64,000 nucleotides of DNA from Lucifuga dentata (Eukaryota > Chordata > Actinopteri > Ophidiiformes > Bythitidae): contig VXCM01000342.1 of NCBI GenBank assembly GCA_014773175.1, positions 62,001-126,000 on the forward strand, given 5' to 3'. Shown in pieces: positions 1 to 17,001 of this stretch; the first letter of the stretch is position 1, and each line of letters starts with the position of its first letter. The position numbers and the translations under genes were made by a program. Under the pieces are notes generated by a model that was not told where the DNA came from, did no database searches, and saw nothing but the letters and a program-made list of their open reading frames with translations.

Positions 1-471
1 TTAACGATATTACATAATTTTGTTCAATTATTAAAATGACTCAATCAGTAGTGACTAAATTTACCAATCAGAAAACTGATCATAAAAGAGATACAGGAAA
101 TAAACTCCCAGAAACCATCCATTATGGCTGCTGATATTTACTGCATACCTGAGCCAGATTATGATACTGACTGTGCGTGCATGCATGTGTGTGAGTGTGT
201 GTGTGTGTGTATATATGTGTGCCTAAAAAAATGCTAACACACATAAAGCATTGAGATGACTCTGATGGTCCCAGCAGGGGAGTTTTTTCAAATGTCATTC
301 TCACCACTGGGGGCCACACAGTCATACACACACACAGCTCCTGGTTCTCCAAAGTAAGGGCAGTCCCTCCATCTGTTAGCCTGTCAGTCGCATGTCATCC
401 TTAGTAAATGGGGTTAACAGCCACTGCTGTGTTAAGAGAAGCAGAGATAACAAGTCGTCGTGTCATCTGGA

Positions 472-530
472 GGTGGTGGTGGTGGTGGTGGTGAGGGGGC
501 AGACAGAGAGAGAGAGAGAGAGAGAGAGAG
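472..530 (+). repeat. GGT and AG microsatellites
   Basis: (GGT)7 at 472-493 followed by (AG)n at 505-530. Confidence 0.9.
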
Positions 531-854
531 GTCATTATAGAAAGTGTAGAAATTCTGTGATTTAAGGCCTGTGATTGAGGATAATGGTTTGTCATCCTGC
601 TGAGTTTGCTGTGCTAAGAGTAGTCAGGTAGGAAAAAGACGAGAAGGGGAAAAATGGGGCACTGAAGTGGCCAAAAGAGAAAAGGAGGGGTCATTTATGA
701 AATAGCAGTAGGATGGGGGTATAAAGACGATGAAGAGGATAAAGAGGAGAGTAGAAGCAGAAATGGATCGCTCTAGCGTAAAAGAGAGAAAGAAGACCTT
801 TATGAAATAGTGAGAGGGCTGCAGGGAGGGGCGGGCAGCATTTCCACATTTTTT

Positions 855-1075
855 CAAGGTTTCAAAGTTTTATTTGACGTATAGCCATACAAGTACAACG
901 GCAGTGAAATGCTTTTTCTAGTATGTTCCTCGACTGTGCTTCTTAGTAAAAAGAAAAAAAAAAAGTATACATATGATAAAGTAAAAACAACATAAAGAAT
1001 AAAGATAAGGCAACAAGAGCAAAATTGAGAATTTGAGGTGTATACTTCTATTTGCAACCAAAACCAGCAGGAGAA
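855..1075 (-). repeat. Dispersed repeat fragment, SINE/LINE-like
   Basis: The block around GCAGTGAAATGCTTTTTCTAG followed by TTCCTCGACTGTGCT resembles a widespread fish retroposon segment of the type 'TTTATTG..CA..GTGAAATGC'. I recognise only this core. Ends, strand and family are uncertain, and no target-site duplication is visible. Confidence 0.35.
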
Positions 1076-1197
1076 TATATGTACATGAGTATCGATAAAT
1101 ATGCGCAAAAAACTAGTACTGTACATAGCAAATGCAGCTTCAGATGACTGACCTTGTGTGTGTTTGTGTGTGGTGTGTGTGAGTGTAAGTGCAAGAA

Positions 1198-1200
<3 letters not shown>

Positions 1201-1246
<46 letters not shown>
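1201..1246 (+). repeat. AG microsatellite
   Basis: About 22 GA units with one interruption (GATAGA) near the start. Confidence 0.9.
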
Positions 1247-1248
<2 letters not shown>

Positions 1249-4094
1249 TATGAGAAGTAGAGAGGAGTGTATGAGAGATAGATGGTCCATCATGTGTTGC
1301 TGTAGAGGAGTCTTATTGTTTGAGGAAAAATCTCCTCCTGAGTCTCTCAGTCCTTGTCTTGTGGCTGCAGAGCCGCTTCCCTGACCTCAGCAGCCTGAAC
1401 ACTTTGTGACCGGGGTGGGTGGAGTCTTTTTTGATGCTGAGAGCTGGTCATGCACCTCCTGGAGCAAATGTCCTGCAGGACTGAAAAGGGGAAGACCTAA
1501 TGGTGAGCTCATTTTCCGTCAAGTATGGAAGCATGCTCACTCATTAGAAGGGAATGAAACACACACAACATACATAAACACACACATCATACATACATAC
1601 AGGCACACACAAAGAAGAGACACTGGCATGGTTCTGGTTTGCATCTCTGGCAAGTGTTACATCTCTTCAGTGTTTGCATCTGCTTTTTACTTTAGTGCAT
1701 GTTTAGTGTGTGTATAATATATCTGCATTTAGCTGAGCATTATCAAAGTTCATTGGAGTCTTTGACCCCCCGCCTGACTCACTATCTGCCAGTCTGGTAA
1801 TTATTACCATCTCTGCACAATAGAGTCAACAACATTTGACATCTTCAATGGTATTAGATTCACGCTGCAGGAAGTCACTACTGCATATTACGCCATACAC
1901 ACTTTTACGAACAAACACATCTGACACAGTGAAACAGCACTTAGAGCATCTTTAGCTGCTCTGGTGCGCATTATTTCTGAATGACACAGGACATTAGGGT
2001 GTAAGAGATTTCAAATCATTTGTTCAGGGGATTGATTGATCACGTGGAATTGTGCATTTAAACTGAGCATTGAGTCACAGTGATTGGCTGTCAGGAAAAG
2101 AAAGCATGCAGAGACTGCTTCAAACTGTCTAACATTTTTTAAAAGAGCCCTAAGAACGTCTCTCATACAATCTGGAGCTTTACATTAGTCGCCATTTTGG
2201 GGAGTCAAAACAAGGTTTTGGCCAACTAATCTCCAAACACACGTTCTAACCATGGTATTGCTCCACCAGCTACTGCAACCATCAGCAGCAGCAGCACGAT
2301 GCTCCATCTATTAACAAGCAGTTAATGCTGTCCGTCTGCTCTCAAAAGCCTATTTTCTCCTGCAGTGATGCACGTGATCAGAGCTGATAGGTAGTTCACC
2401 CAGACCCATTCAGGTATACAGTAAGACATATTGACACAGAGAGTGAGACCCATGACAACAGCACTTCCCACCCAACCTAATTAGGCTAAAGTTAATTTTG
2501 ACCTGGTCTGACTAAGGTCCCCAATCATGTCTTGGTTCCAAGGAACAAGTACACCTATGAAGAGGAGGAGTCATAAATATTCTGATATTTTATGAGAATG
2601 GAAAACACATTTTTCATTTCACTCTCTCCTTAAAGAGAGTTCTGGGTTTTCTTAATCTACAAATGCTTAATTAGTCATAAAAGGTGTTATGCTCGTGTTT
2701 TACACTGCTATAATTATGATTTTCATGAAGGCCTAGCAAGAATAGCAAACAGTATGACATTAATTTTCAGTTTCAGTGCTTATTTTGTGTCCCTTTATGA
2801 ACTGTTCTGCTATTTATCATTACATGCCAAATATTTATCCCAAAACACAGCTGTGTGTTTTATATCAAAAGCCCATCGCTTTTGGTTCTTGTAAAACAGT
2901 CATAATTTCTTAACTGGTGTAATGCTTGGTGGCATTTATACAAATTTTATCTATAAAATGTGATCATAGATGTGATCCAGCTAACCTCTGCCATATGTCC
3001 ATGATGCTGGTGATGAAAACATGTCCTTCGTCTTAGCTCCCTACTTCTTCTATAACAAGAGGAGGAGAGGTTTGCAATAATACGTATCCCAGAAATTTGT
3101 TATTGTTAAACAATTATCCCCTAACACAAATCCACCCCTAACAATATTGTTTTGGTTATGGAGAAATAGAACGTATTGAAATTAATTTTGAAGCACAGTT
3201 CACCTGCAGCAAAATTTCACAGAAGAAGCCTAACAGGGATAAAAAAAAAGTGCCACTGTTTTCATTTTTTTCAGCTGTGCAATCAGTTACTGTGAATACA
3301 GCCGTTTTTGACTCAGTAAGCGCAGGATCCTGCAGTAAACACTCTAATAAACAAGTTTCTCCTATAATTTGTTTCAAGAACTGTCATTTTTTTTTTTTTT
3401 TTTNTTTTTTTTTTTTTTTGGCACCAAGCTGGCATTTAAACGCTTGACATTAAAAAATTAAAGAAGTCAGGCAGGATGATTACCACCATCATCAGCCTTC
3501 TGCAAAATCATAAACATGAAGAGCAAGAAAAACAGTCATCATAATGGAGAAAACTGGTCAGTGGCACTTTACTGCTCCGTTTAGTCTTTTTCAGTATTTG
3601 TGTGTCTGTGTGTGTGTGTGTGTGTGTCTGTGTGGCAACTATGGTCAGAATTTCTGAAGAAAGAAAAAATAGCTTAAAAGTTATCAAGTAGTGCCAACAT
3701 AACAAATACTCAACCATCCTCTGATATACAGCCTGACTCTCAGACCATATTTATTGTAAACAAGAGTCAACATACCCACCCACCCCCCACACCCAGGCTC
3801 AGCTCTGTGCACCACTGCTCTTAGCACTGCTGAGTCAATTACTACTGCAGGTGCTGAGCCTAAAATGAGCCAATGAGCAAGACTATGTAACTGCATATGC
3901 CTGGTATGCCTGTGTGTAGGTGTATGAGTGTGTGTGTGAGTGTGTGTGTGTGTGTGTGAGTGTGGTGGTGGTGATAATGGTGCGCGGGGGGGNGGGGGGT
4001 TTAGTGTTTACTCTGTGTGTTGATTTTCCTGAGCTGCGTATCTGCCTGTAAGGTTGTCAAGTTTATTAGACAAATGCACAGTCAATGTAGATGG

Positions 4095-4096
<2 letters not shown>

Positions 4097-4153
<57 letters not shown>
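4097..4153 (+). repeat. AG microsatellite
   Basis: A pure GA run of about 28 units. Confidence 0.9.
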
Positions 4154-4156
<3 letters not shown>

Positions 4157-4959
4157 TGAGTGACAAATAAGGTATGAGTTTTAAAACAAGGCTACAACTG
4201 TAAAAACCCATTAGCATCCCCTAGACTGCAGTGTTTATTACACACTCATTATGAAAGTGTCGGACAGAACGAACAACATGCTGCATATTTTGCTGTGAGC
4301 CTCGTTAAGGCTAAGTGTAAAGTTTGCCTGTTTGATGTCACATGAAATCACCAAATTTAAAATGGTTTGTCCCCAGGAAAACATACAAATGGGAATTTTG
4401 GTGAAAGGGTGGCACTAGAAAAAAGGACACAGTACCACCAAAAGTAATTGGGTCTGTCTTCAGTGGACCATGACAAGTCAAAAACCCTCCCAGTAACACA
4501 GCCATTAGTTATCTGGTGCATAAACCTGCTAATTTGATGTTGGGCTGGCACTTGAGGAAAGGTCATATAATAACTGAAATTGACAAAGGTCCTCTGTGTG
4601 GTTGAAAAATTTCAAAATAATCCACCTAGGTGTAAGTGGCAAATTGTTTGTGGCAATAGAGGAAAGGTCAAGGGGTCACTGGGAGTCTGCAGGGCTCATT
4701 CTCTGAGCACCATTATTTTCCTCAACAATTGCTGTGGCCATCTAGCCAATATTGTCTGTACAGTAGTAATTTGCTGAGGCTGATAATACAGGAAAGCTGA
4801 TGGAGTGTAGAAATGAGAATGGCTCATTGTCTGGGAAGCGTGCATGTGCAGTTTATGTGCATCTTCCAGTTACATTTTGACATTTCTTGTGTAAGTGGGA
4901 TCTTTCCTTAAGGATCATAAATATCCAGACCAAGTGTCAGGGCAGTCTAAAAAAATAAT

Positions 4960-5175
4960 TATCGTATATACTCGAACATAAGCCAATCTCATGTAGATGC
5001 CGATCCCGATTTTAACCTGCAAATTTAGCATTATTTGATAACAGGTAGGATTTCCACCTCTGGAAATTTCGTTCTCTGGGATCAAATTTGAATTTCTCGT
5101 GTATAAGCCGACCCCATGATTTGCTTTGTGAAATCTGGTAATAAAAACTCAGCTTATACTCGAATACATACGGTA
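4960..5175. mobile_element. Short TIR element (MITE), about 216 bp
   Basis: The left end reads TATCGTATATACTCGAACAT and the reverse complement of the right end reads TACCGTATGTATTCGAGTAT. These are imperfect terminal inverted repeats of about 24 bp, followed inside by AAGC on both sides. TA occurs at each terminus, as in Tc1/mariner-type insertions. CCGATCCCGA and GTGTATAAGCCGACCCC inside are typical of a vertebrate MITE with repeated 'TATAAGCCGACCC' units. There is no coding capacity. The superfamily is inferred only from TA. Confidence 0.65.
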
Positions 5176-5613
5176 TTTTATTGTGGACCAAGTTTATGTT
5201 TCACCAGTAACAGGATACGAAGGGAAATGAGAGACAAAGACAATGGGTGATAAATTAGATTGTGCTTTTCACTGAGATATTAATTGGAGTGGGCTTTGCA
5301 GGATTGCTGCTTTGTCTTTTTCTCATTAACAGAACAAATTAGGAAGTTTTCAAATGGTTGTTAGCCTGTTTAACATATTCATACTGGGACTTTCAGTTCA
5401 GCTTGCCTCACTTTTAAATACTCTTTAGACAGAGCAGAGTCATTGTTTGCTGCTTTAGTTTTCATTGCCATGCAGTGTGCACCCTTTGTTGTACTGTGGG
5501 CGGAATCTTTTGTAATGGAAATTGCTGTAACTTCCAACAGCTGTGTGAAAAGCCCAAACACACACACCAGACTTTGACTTTCACAGTCAAAAAAAAATAA
5601 GCAAGAGCTTGTG

Positions 5614-5614
<1 letters not shown>

Positions 5615-5674
<60 letters not shown>
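5615..5674 (+). repeat. CA microsatellite
   Basis: A pure CA run of about 29 units. Confidence 0.9.
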
Positions 5675-5676
<2 letters not shown>

Positions 5677-6390
5677 AGGCATGCTTGAACACATAAACAA
5701 TTGTATATTGCATAGCTGTAGTCTCAATATGTTACATATGGCCTACATAGTCACACATATTTTAGGTGCACATGCACACATGCAGATACATGCAGACAGT
5801 GTTTGTGACCAAGCTTATTGTTTGTCCTTGACATTTTCATGATTTTGATGAAAGGCTGGTTATAAAAGGGCCATGTGTTGACATCACAAATCTTCAAATG
5901 TGAAATGATTTCTTTGTTCCTTCTCTTTTATTTGACTCAAGGGACGGCTGTGCTTGGGGTGGACTTGTTAATTAACTACAGGGATGGCTCACTGAAGTGT
6001 GTTGGTGTGGGTATCGTGTGTATGTGTGTGTGTGCGTGAGCGTGTGTCTAAACAGTCATTGCCAAGAAAGTCAAGAGACTTCCCACATTTATCTTTCATT
6101 AGTACCCTCAGCAATTTTCTCTTTATGTTATCCAGTACAATCAAATCAGTCTAATTCAAATCTTGACTAATTATCGGTCCCTCAATTAGTGTGTTACCAC
6201 GTTGTTCCATACATTTTGTAAACAGATGCTCAGCAGACAATGCAGTAAAATCTGTGTTTTTGTTTGCATTTTGTGTTTAAAGAATTAATTTGACAGCTCT
6301 CATGACAAACTGGAGATTTTAGGACTCTGGGCTACTTCCTCACTGTGTTTTTTTTTTATGATTACAATGAAAGGATTTCATTTTTTTTAA

Positions 6391-10621
<4,231 letters not shown>

Positions 10622-10654
10622 TAGTTTTATATCTGTCTTCTCCATGCCTTTCAT

Positions 10655-10656
<2 letters not shown>

Positions 10657-10707
<51 letters not shown>
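10657..10707 (+). repeat. CT microsatellite ending in gap N 10708
   Basis: About 25 TC units up to an N. CT-rich sequence continues to about 10800, so the length is uncertain. Confidence 0.9.
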
Positions 10708-11056
10708 NCCCTCTCCTTCCCTTTCTCCCTCTCTCTCTCTCTCCCTCCCTCTATCTCTCTCACTGTTTGTTTGTCTCACTCTGTTTCTTTCTCTCTTTGC
10801 TTCCTCCTACCGCCTATTTTGGCTCCAACATCAAACATTTCTCCGCAGAAGTGGAAGGAAACGAGGCCAAGAAAAATAACACAGATACACACAAACATAC
10901 AGACCAACACACAAAGAAAGATTATTACAGTTCCCTTCACTCCCACTTGCCCAGCTTGCCCACTTCTGCCTGGCATGCCATCTGACTCATGACGAAAAGT
11001 GGATTCATTTGAGCGGTCTGTGGGTTAATGCCCCAACCTGCCCATAACATGCAGTT

Positions 11057-11058
11057 AA

Positions 11059-11103
<45 letters not shown>

Positions 11104-11123
11104 TCCTTTTCTATGCATTTNAA

Positions 11124-11168
<45 letters not shown>

Positions 11169-11185
11169 TCCTTTTCTATGCATTT
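11057..11185. repeat. Exact 64-bp duplication around N 11121 (assembly artefact)
   Basis: 11057-11120 and 11122-11185 are identical, including the length of the TG repeat inside. Identical microsatellite length on both sides argues for one true copy, with contig ends not merged. Confidence 0.85.
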
Positions 11186-12701
11186 CCCTTTTAGTATCTC
11201 ATTTTCATTTACTTTCTGTGTGTCTGTGTTTTGGTGTGTGTGCACAGGTGAATGAGCACTATCTTTATGCTCAGCCCCTATTGGCACTTGTTAGCTTCTC
11301 TACACACTGATTTGACCTGAGCAGGCCCTTAGCTGTCTGTCATAGAAAGGAATATGTGTGAGACTCACCTCTGTCACTGTAAGCTTCTGTTTCTAACCTC
11401 ATCCTTCGTTCTCCCTTCTCACCTTCCATTATTCATGGCTGGATGCAGACCTTTGTTTTCAACCTAAATAATTGATTGAAGGCATGGCCAGAGGAGAGAG
11501 AGTGTCTCTCCTTGGGTGGAAGAGAGGGAAAAGCTTACTCTTAGACTCACTGTCTCTTCTCTTTTTCCCACTCTCTCTTTCTCTAAAACACTCTGGCACA
11601 GTCTCCTGTACGCTGAGCTGATTAAGAATTCCTTTCCGACTTCTTCCTCCGTTCAGCTATCACCTGGCAAAGTAGATCTTGCCCCCTCATGTTACACTCT
11701 TTCCTCTTCATCCTAACAGTTTTCTACAGTGTTGGCCCATGGCCAAAGTTGGCTTATGCTGCTCATGAGTGCAAAGGAATTTTCTCCACTCAATGCCTAC
11801 ATGGAAAAAAAGAGAGAAAGCGATAGACAGAAATAACTGAAGAATAAGGCACATCAGGCATGATTAGATATGAAGATGATGTAATTTCTGAATTTGTAAC
11901 TGTCCATTTGAAAGTTGCTTCATATAGCTGATCTGATGCATTTACAATTCCTTCAACATGATCAAAGCAAACCGATTTCAGCCGAGCATTGCATTATTAC
12001 TGACTCTGTCATAGTCTGAAAGAACACAAATATTTTCTGTCTCTTGCATTCAGGTGATCAATGATTTGTGATTTGTGCATGCTTGGAAACGCCTGTACGA
12101 TACGCTGGCGTGTTGCTTGATGTGTTAGCCCGATGATGAAAAGAGTGCTTTTTTCCCCCTATGGTGTGGATGCTGAGGTCAAGATGCGCAGGCGTCCAGA
12201 TCAATAGCATCGAACGCTCTCTTATAGTCCCATTAAGACCCACTCGTAAATTGAAATTGACGATGGAGTGAAAGAGAGAAAGAGGATGAGCAAGAGAGAT
12301 GGCAAGCAGCTAAAAAGGAAGAGAGATTCAGAGGGAGATAGATGAGAAAGAAAAAACAGTGTGAAGTGGGAAGTGAAGAAGAATGGCTAAAAGCAGAGGT
12401 GATAGGTGTATAAAAGAATAAAGAACTTGAAAGCAACAATATGGTAACTGGGCATCTGACAGAGCGCATATGCTTGTACTTGGGTATAGAGAGCGGTTAG
12501 AAACACAAAAGAGGGTTCGGCCCTATTTATCCTTCCCTCTATCCCTGGCTGGGAGCAGAGGAAAGGAGGAGAGAAGGAGGGAAGGAGGAGGAGAGAAGGA
12601 GGGGATGGAAGACAGCTCGATCAATGCCAAATAATATCATATGGATGAGCAGACAGACAGGGCTATGCTGCCAAATCTCAGAGCTGTCACAGAACGACAG
12701 G

Positions 12702-12708
<7 letters not shown>

Positions 12709-12759
<51 letters not shown>
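12709..12759 (+). repeat. CA microsatellite
   Basis: About 25 AC units inside the last intron of the tafa3-like gene. Confidence 0.9.
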
Positions 12760-12765
<6 letters not shown>

Positions 12766-14146
12766 AAATTCACACACAAATGGCTTGGTGTTCACTGAGC
12801 TTATATGTTTCACTAGCTAACTGCAGGTAGCTCACATCAATAATCATTACACGTGGTGTTCTACAAGCACCACAAACCACTTTGGCTAAGTATTCTGTAA
12901 GCATTTCCCCTCTGTAGAGACAACACTAACGGCCCGAACAATGAATCAAGGTCAAGTATTTTTCTATGAATGATGATCGACATTGGAGTTAACAGGTCTT
13001 TAAAAAAAAATGAAGATCAGGCAATTAATCACAAAGTTTTTATTATTTACTCTTCTCTTTACGTGTCATGCAGTGTGAAAAGGACATTTGACTTTTGGTC
13101 ATGACCAGTTAAACTAAACTTACTAGAAACCTGATAAATCAGCAAATAGGAAATCGAAGAACCGAAGAACTGCATGTGTGCTTTATAAATTGAGATCTAA
13201 CTACCTAAATCTGCTGTCAAAATGGGCACAAAAACAACCACCTACATGTAGATTTAAACAGGGAAAGGGATGAACAACTAAAAGGACTTTGACTTAGCAC
13301 CTAAAAGCATAGCAGGCACATTGATGCAGCTGTGTGCATGCATAGCAAACTGGCTTTACAACAAACGCCTGCAGACTCTTTGATCAGGCGCAGGAGTAGA
13401 TGCCTGAAGGCAATGGGAGCGGGCCCAGGAAGGGTGGCCTGGAGCCATCCAGAGCAGATACAGAACAGATTCAGCTGCCAGCTTGGAGGAAAAGCTGTTC
13501 TGAGCTCGAACAGTGACCGCTGGCCCTTCACACTTTGTTAGCTGGTACCTGGGTTGGGCCAAAGACCGACTCCCTCATGTGGAGAGGCAGGAGGGATAGT
13601 GTGTGTGGAAGGTAAGACAGGAAGCCACAGGGAAACACAATCCGAGAGAAAGATATGCAGGAAAAACAGCACAACAGCCTTGAAGACTTGGGATTATTAC
13701 AGACTTGTACTATGCAGCTATTTTGCATGTGTATGGTATGTAGCTGGTACAAAATGTCTCCTAATAGCTCGAAATAAACTAAAAGTTAGAGGTGAATGGA
13801 AAGATGGATATACAACACAGAGGGACTGTGTGATTAGACCACTCATATGGACAAACACAAGAAATTACATGGCACAGGGCCAGCTGAGCGTGAGGCATCG
13901 TGGGCTGACTGCCATGATTCAAGCTGTGTCTTGTTTAGTCTCTTGCCAGAAGAGAGATCACACAACCCATGTTTGTTGGTGCTGCCCCAAGAAGAACCGC
14001 TTCCTATTGTTTCCAAACAGCGCATTGTGCTGTGCTGTCCGACCTTATTTTACACCTTCTGTTGACACACACTGTTTCATACTCTTTGACCTTTATTGAC
14101 TTGGCAGCAACTTGTTTCAGACTAACTTTTTATTTCTTTCTTTCAG

Positions 14147-14158
14147 GTGACCCGATAG
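14147..14158 (+). CDS. tafa3: TAFA terminal coding segment: last three codons and stop
   Basis: After a pyrimidine tract ending in TTTCAG at 14146, the terminal exon begins GTG ACC CGA TAG. This adds Val-Thr-Arg and a stop to the Lys at the end of exon B, giving the KTTKVTR terminus known from TAFA3 and TAFA4. TAFA1 ends differently, and I recall TAFA2 ending in His. Only 12 nt of this exon are coding; the rest is 3' UTR. It is too short for any ORF finder and is recognised only from the family terminus and the intron phase (phase 0 on both sides). Confidence 0.9.
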   Translation: MTR

Positions 14159-15065
14159 TCCTGCCCATCTCGAGAAGATGAGAAAGGAGGAGATGGGGGG
14201 AGGTACTTATGCAGCACAATGGACGTATCAGTAGCAAGGAAATGCACTCAGAGTGACTTTTTTGAGGATCCAGGAATTGTTTCATCTTTCTGAGGAATAT
14301 TCAAGACATGATGGCTGGAGGAGAGACAAGACTCTAACACTGCCTGCCATCATATTTAATAACTGAGTGTTCTTGGTTCTCATAACCAACAATCCTCAAA
14401 TGCAACTACAAACAACTTCAATAGCTAAAACCTGATGCACCACCTGGATTAGACTACTATGAAACTTTCTCCACAACAATCTGTATGCTTCATCTCTCTT
14501 CTATGGCTTTGTTGTGTTCCATATGCATACTGTGAAATCCTGTGTTAACTTCTCCACAAAGAGGGAGTGGATCCAGAATGGCTGCTTCGTGAATTACATA
14601 CAATATGAATTACATATTTAAACTCGACTGTGCCACATGTGACACACTTGATGCTGTCAAAATGTTTCTCTGATCCGAAACTGAACCCCCTTTTTTTCAA
14701 ACTTCACCTCCATAAGAGTATTTTACCTTGTATAGTTTGTGGCTTACCACATGCCATTTTTTAAAACGGGGAGACAGTTTGTCAATCTTCTTTCTTTCCT
14801 TTTTTTTTTTTTTTTTTTNTTTTTTTTTTTTTTTTTGGACAAGGATAAAAATCTTTTCAGGGGTGAGGTTAGACTAATACAAAGTAGATGTTATGGTATA
14901 TTGAAACATGTAAACGTGTAAAAACTGGTCCATGGAATCAACTGGGCTAAAAACAAATCGATGCTCTAATGGTTTTAATATCTGTGTTTTTAAACGCCTG
15001 TTAACTGCTATTGAGTACATGTGTCAGTATTATATGAAATGAATAAAACCTTTCAAAAGAAATCG
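14159..15065 (+). other. tafa3: 3' UTR of the tafa3-like gene
   Basis: About 0.9 kb of non-coding sequence from the TAG to shortly after the first strong poly(A) signal. It is AT-rich with no long frame. It carries a poly-T tract broken by a single N (about 14801-14836), so its true length is uncertain. The end is set about 18 nt past AATAAA, the usual cleavage distance, and is an estimate. Confidence 0.7.
15042..15047 (+). promoter_or_regulatory. Poly(A) signal AATAAA
   Basis: Canonical hexamer in the context ATGAATAAAACC, about 885 nt after the tafa3-like stop codon. It is the first canonical AATAAA I see downstream of the stop on this strand. The sequence downstream contains GT-rich stretches that could serve as the downstream element. 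Confidence 0.7.
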
Positions 15066-15507
15066 ACCTCTGATTTAAGTCAGTTTCAAAGTCCGTTTGT
15101 TCTGATCTGAATCAGTAAATGAAGTGTTAAATGTGTTGCATTTACTGTTGGTTCAGATTGGTTTGTAGAGAACCAACATCGAAAAACAAATAAGACTTGA
15201 AAATGTTCACTTCACTCCTTGGTCAGATATCTGGGGCTATGAATGAGAAAACCAAAATTTGAAGAAGCTCAATAATTAGCTATTATAACATGGATCGTCA
15301 TGGTTGGATAATATACCAAGCAAAACCATGCTAGCACAATATTGAATCTGAACACATTATTATTATTACTATTGTAGTCACACTATTTGAAGAAGACACT
15401 ATCTTCAGACAGTCTGAACAGAAGAATGGAGTTCATATTGAGCACATTCAACATGCTAACTTTCAACATGTTAATCTGAAGATTTTGCTGAAGATTTTGA
15501 TATGTTA

Positions 15508-15566
15508 CAACCTTTTCACAGCATCTCTATGATTTGCAATGGGTAATCAAAGGTGTAGTTTACTTA
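15508..15566 (+). repeat. Dispersed repeat segment shared with 46893-46966
   Basis: TTACAACCTTTTCACAGCAT ... TAATCAAAGGTGTAGTTTA matches the reverse complement of 46893-46966 (GTTACGACTGTTTCACAGC ... AATCAAAGGTGTAGTTTAA). Probably two relics of one repeat. No family name is assigned. Confidence 0.4.
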
Positions 15567-16734
15567 ATATTAACCGTCCAACCTGGATCTAAAACAATCA
15601 GTAGATCTATTGATCACCTTGTAGATGACCCAGAACTAGCTGAGATCAAGTTCACACACAAATGAAGCATTCCACTGTGACCCGACCACCTCCTCAAAAG
15701 GATGACAGTGCGGTTGTTGGTCCTCACCCAAGTGTGATTGCTGTGTTCAGACTTGCCCAAATTAATAAATTAAGCATACCAATGAGGAAAACAACTCGAG
15801 TCTGATTCAACCGGAATAAACCTTGTGGGTATATAAACACATGTAGAAATAACTTTCTTAAGAGAATAATACACATTATTCAACTTAGAAATTACTACAT
15901 TCGGAGCCAAGATTATGTAGTGCTCCAAGTCAAGATTTATACGATACAAAAAACAAAAATGTATTGACATAGTTTTTAATTTATAATGCATTATTGATGA
16001 CTTTAGCTTTTTTGGGAAGTCAAATAGCCCTTGGAGGCATTACATCAAATAAACATGGTTCTCTGTCAGAACAGTTTCCTCTGTAAGTTGCTTAAGGCGG
16101 ACCATTCCACTGATGCAAATATTATAAATGCCATGCTCTCTGTCAGATAAAAGGACAGTAGATCATAATCAAATCACCACAGCAACATGACGACGACTCT
16201 CCAATCAGGTTACTTACGTTTTAGATACTGTGCCTGCCCTTATTTTTCCCTTTCTCTTTTGTCACATCTATGAAAGTCATCAAATTGACAGGAAGATGGA
16301 ACTCTCTACTTGGCCAGAACCCAGGGGAGTAAAGTACTGTCACACCAAGCTTTAGTAGTACAGTAAGACGACACTGATGTAGGTTTAAATATAGACTCAT
16401 ACAAACAGTGTGTCATAAAAAGATAAACGCAATGTAAGCACGCAAAACCCGATGATGGATTTTAGATAACGAGTGGCAGAAATGCCTCTGCGGTAAACCT
16501 GATGATAAAGAAGATAAAGGAAGTGAATCACACTGAGTAAGTGGCAAACAAAATGTTGGGTTTGAGCCTGCGGTCATCTATCTCTGCTCAACATGACACA
16601 GACTATTGCACACACACATACAATCTGTGTTGTGTTGAATTAAAGCTGCCTTTTTCTAAAACGCTTTTCTGATTTGGCTAATCTCCCAGTGGATCCTCTC
16701 AGTGGCCTTGGCCTTCCCCTGAGCCTCAATCCTG

Positions 16735-16736
<2 letters not shown>

Positions 16737-16786
<50 letters not shown>

Positions 16787-16787
16787 N

Positions 16788-16824
<37 letters not shown>
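16737..16824. repeat. TG run joined by N to a CA run
   Basis: (TG)n to 16786, N at 16787, then (CA)n to about 16824. The switch to the complementary repeat exactly at the N suggests a mis-joined contig end rather than a natural palindrome. Confidence 0.85.
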
Positions 16825-16827
<3 letters not shown>

Positions 16828-16957
16828 AGAAGTGAAAAAAGAAACTGAAAATGGAACAGGCTGGAATAATTACAGCAAGAAATGTGCGAAGGGTTTGACA
16901 CAAGGAACACAAGCCTTCCATGTTTGAGTATCCTGAATCATTCGGAAAGTTTCTCAG

Positions 16958-16960
<3 letters not shown>

Positions 16961-16998
<38 letters not shown>
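16961..16998 (+). repeat. TG microsatellite
   Basis: About 18 GT units ending GCGCGTG. Confidence 0.9.

Positions 16999-17001
<3 letters not shown>

Noticed and set aside
13554..14099. 181-codon open frame inside the last TAFA intron
   Set aside because: No known domain, unusual composition, and it lies wholly within a well-supported intron.
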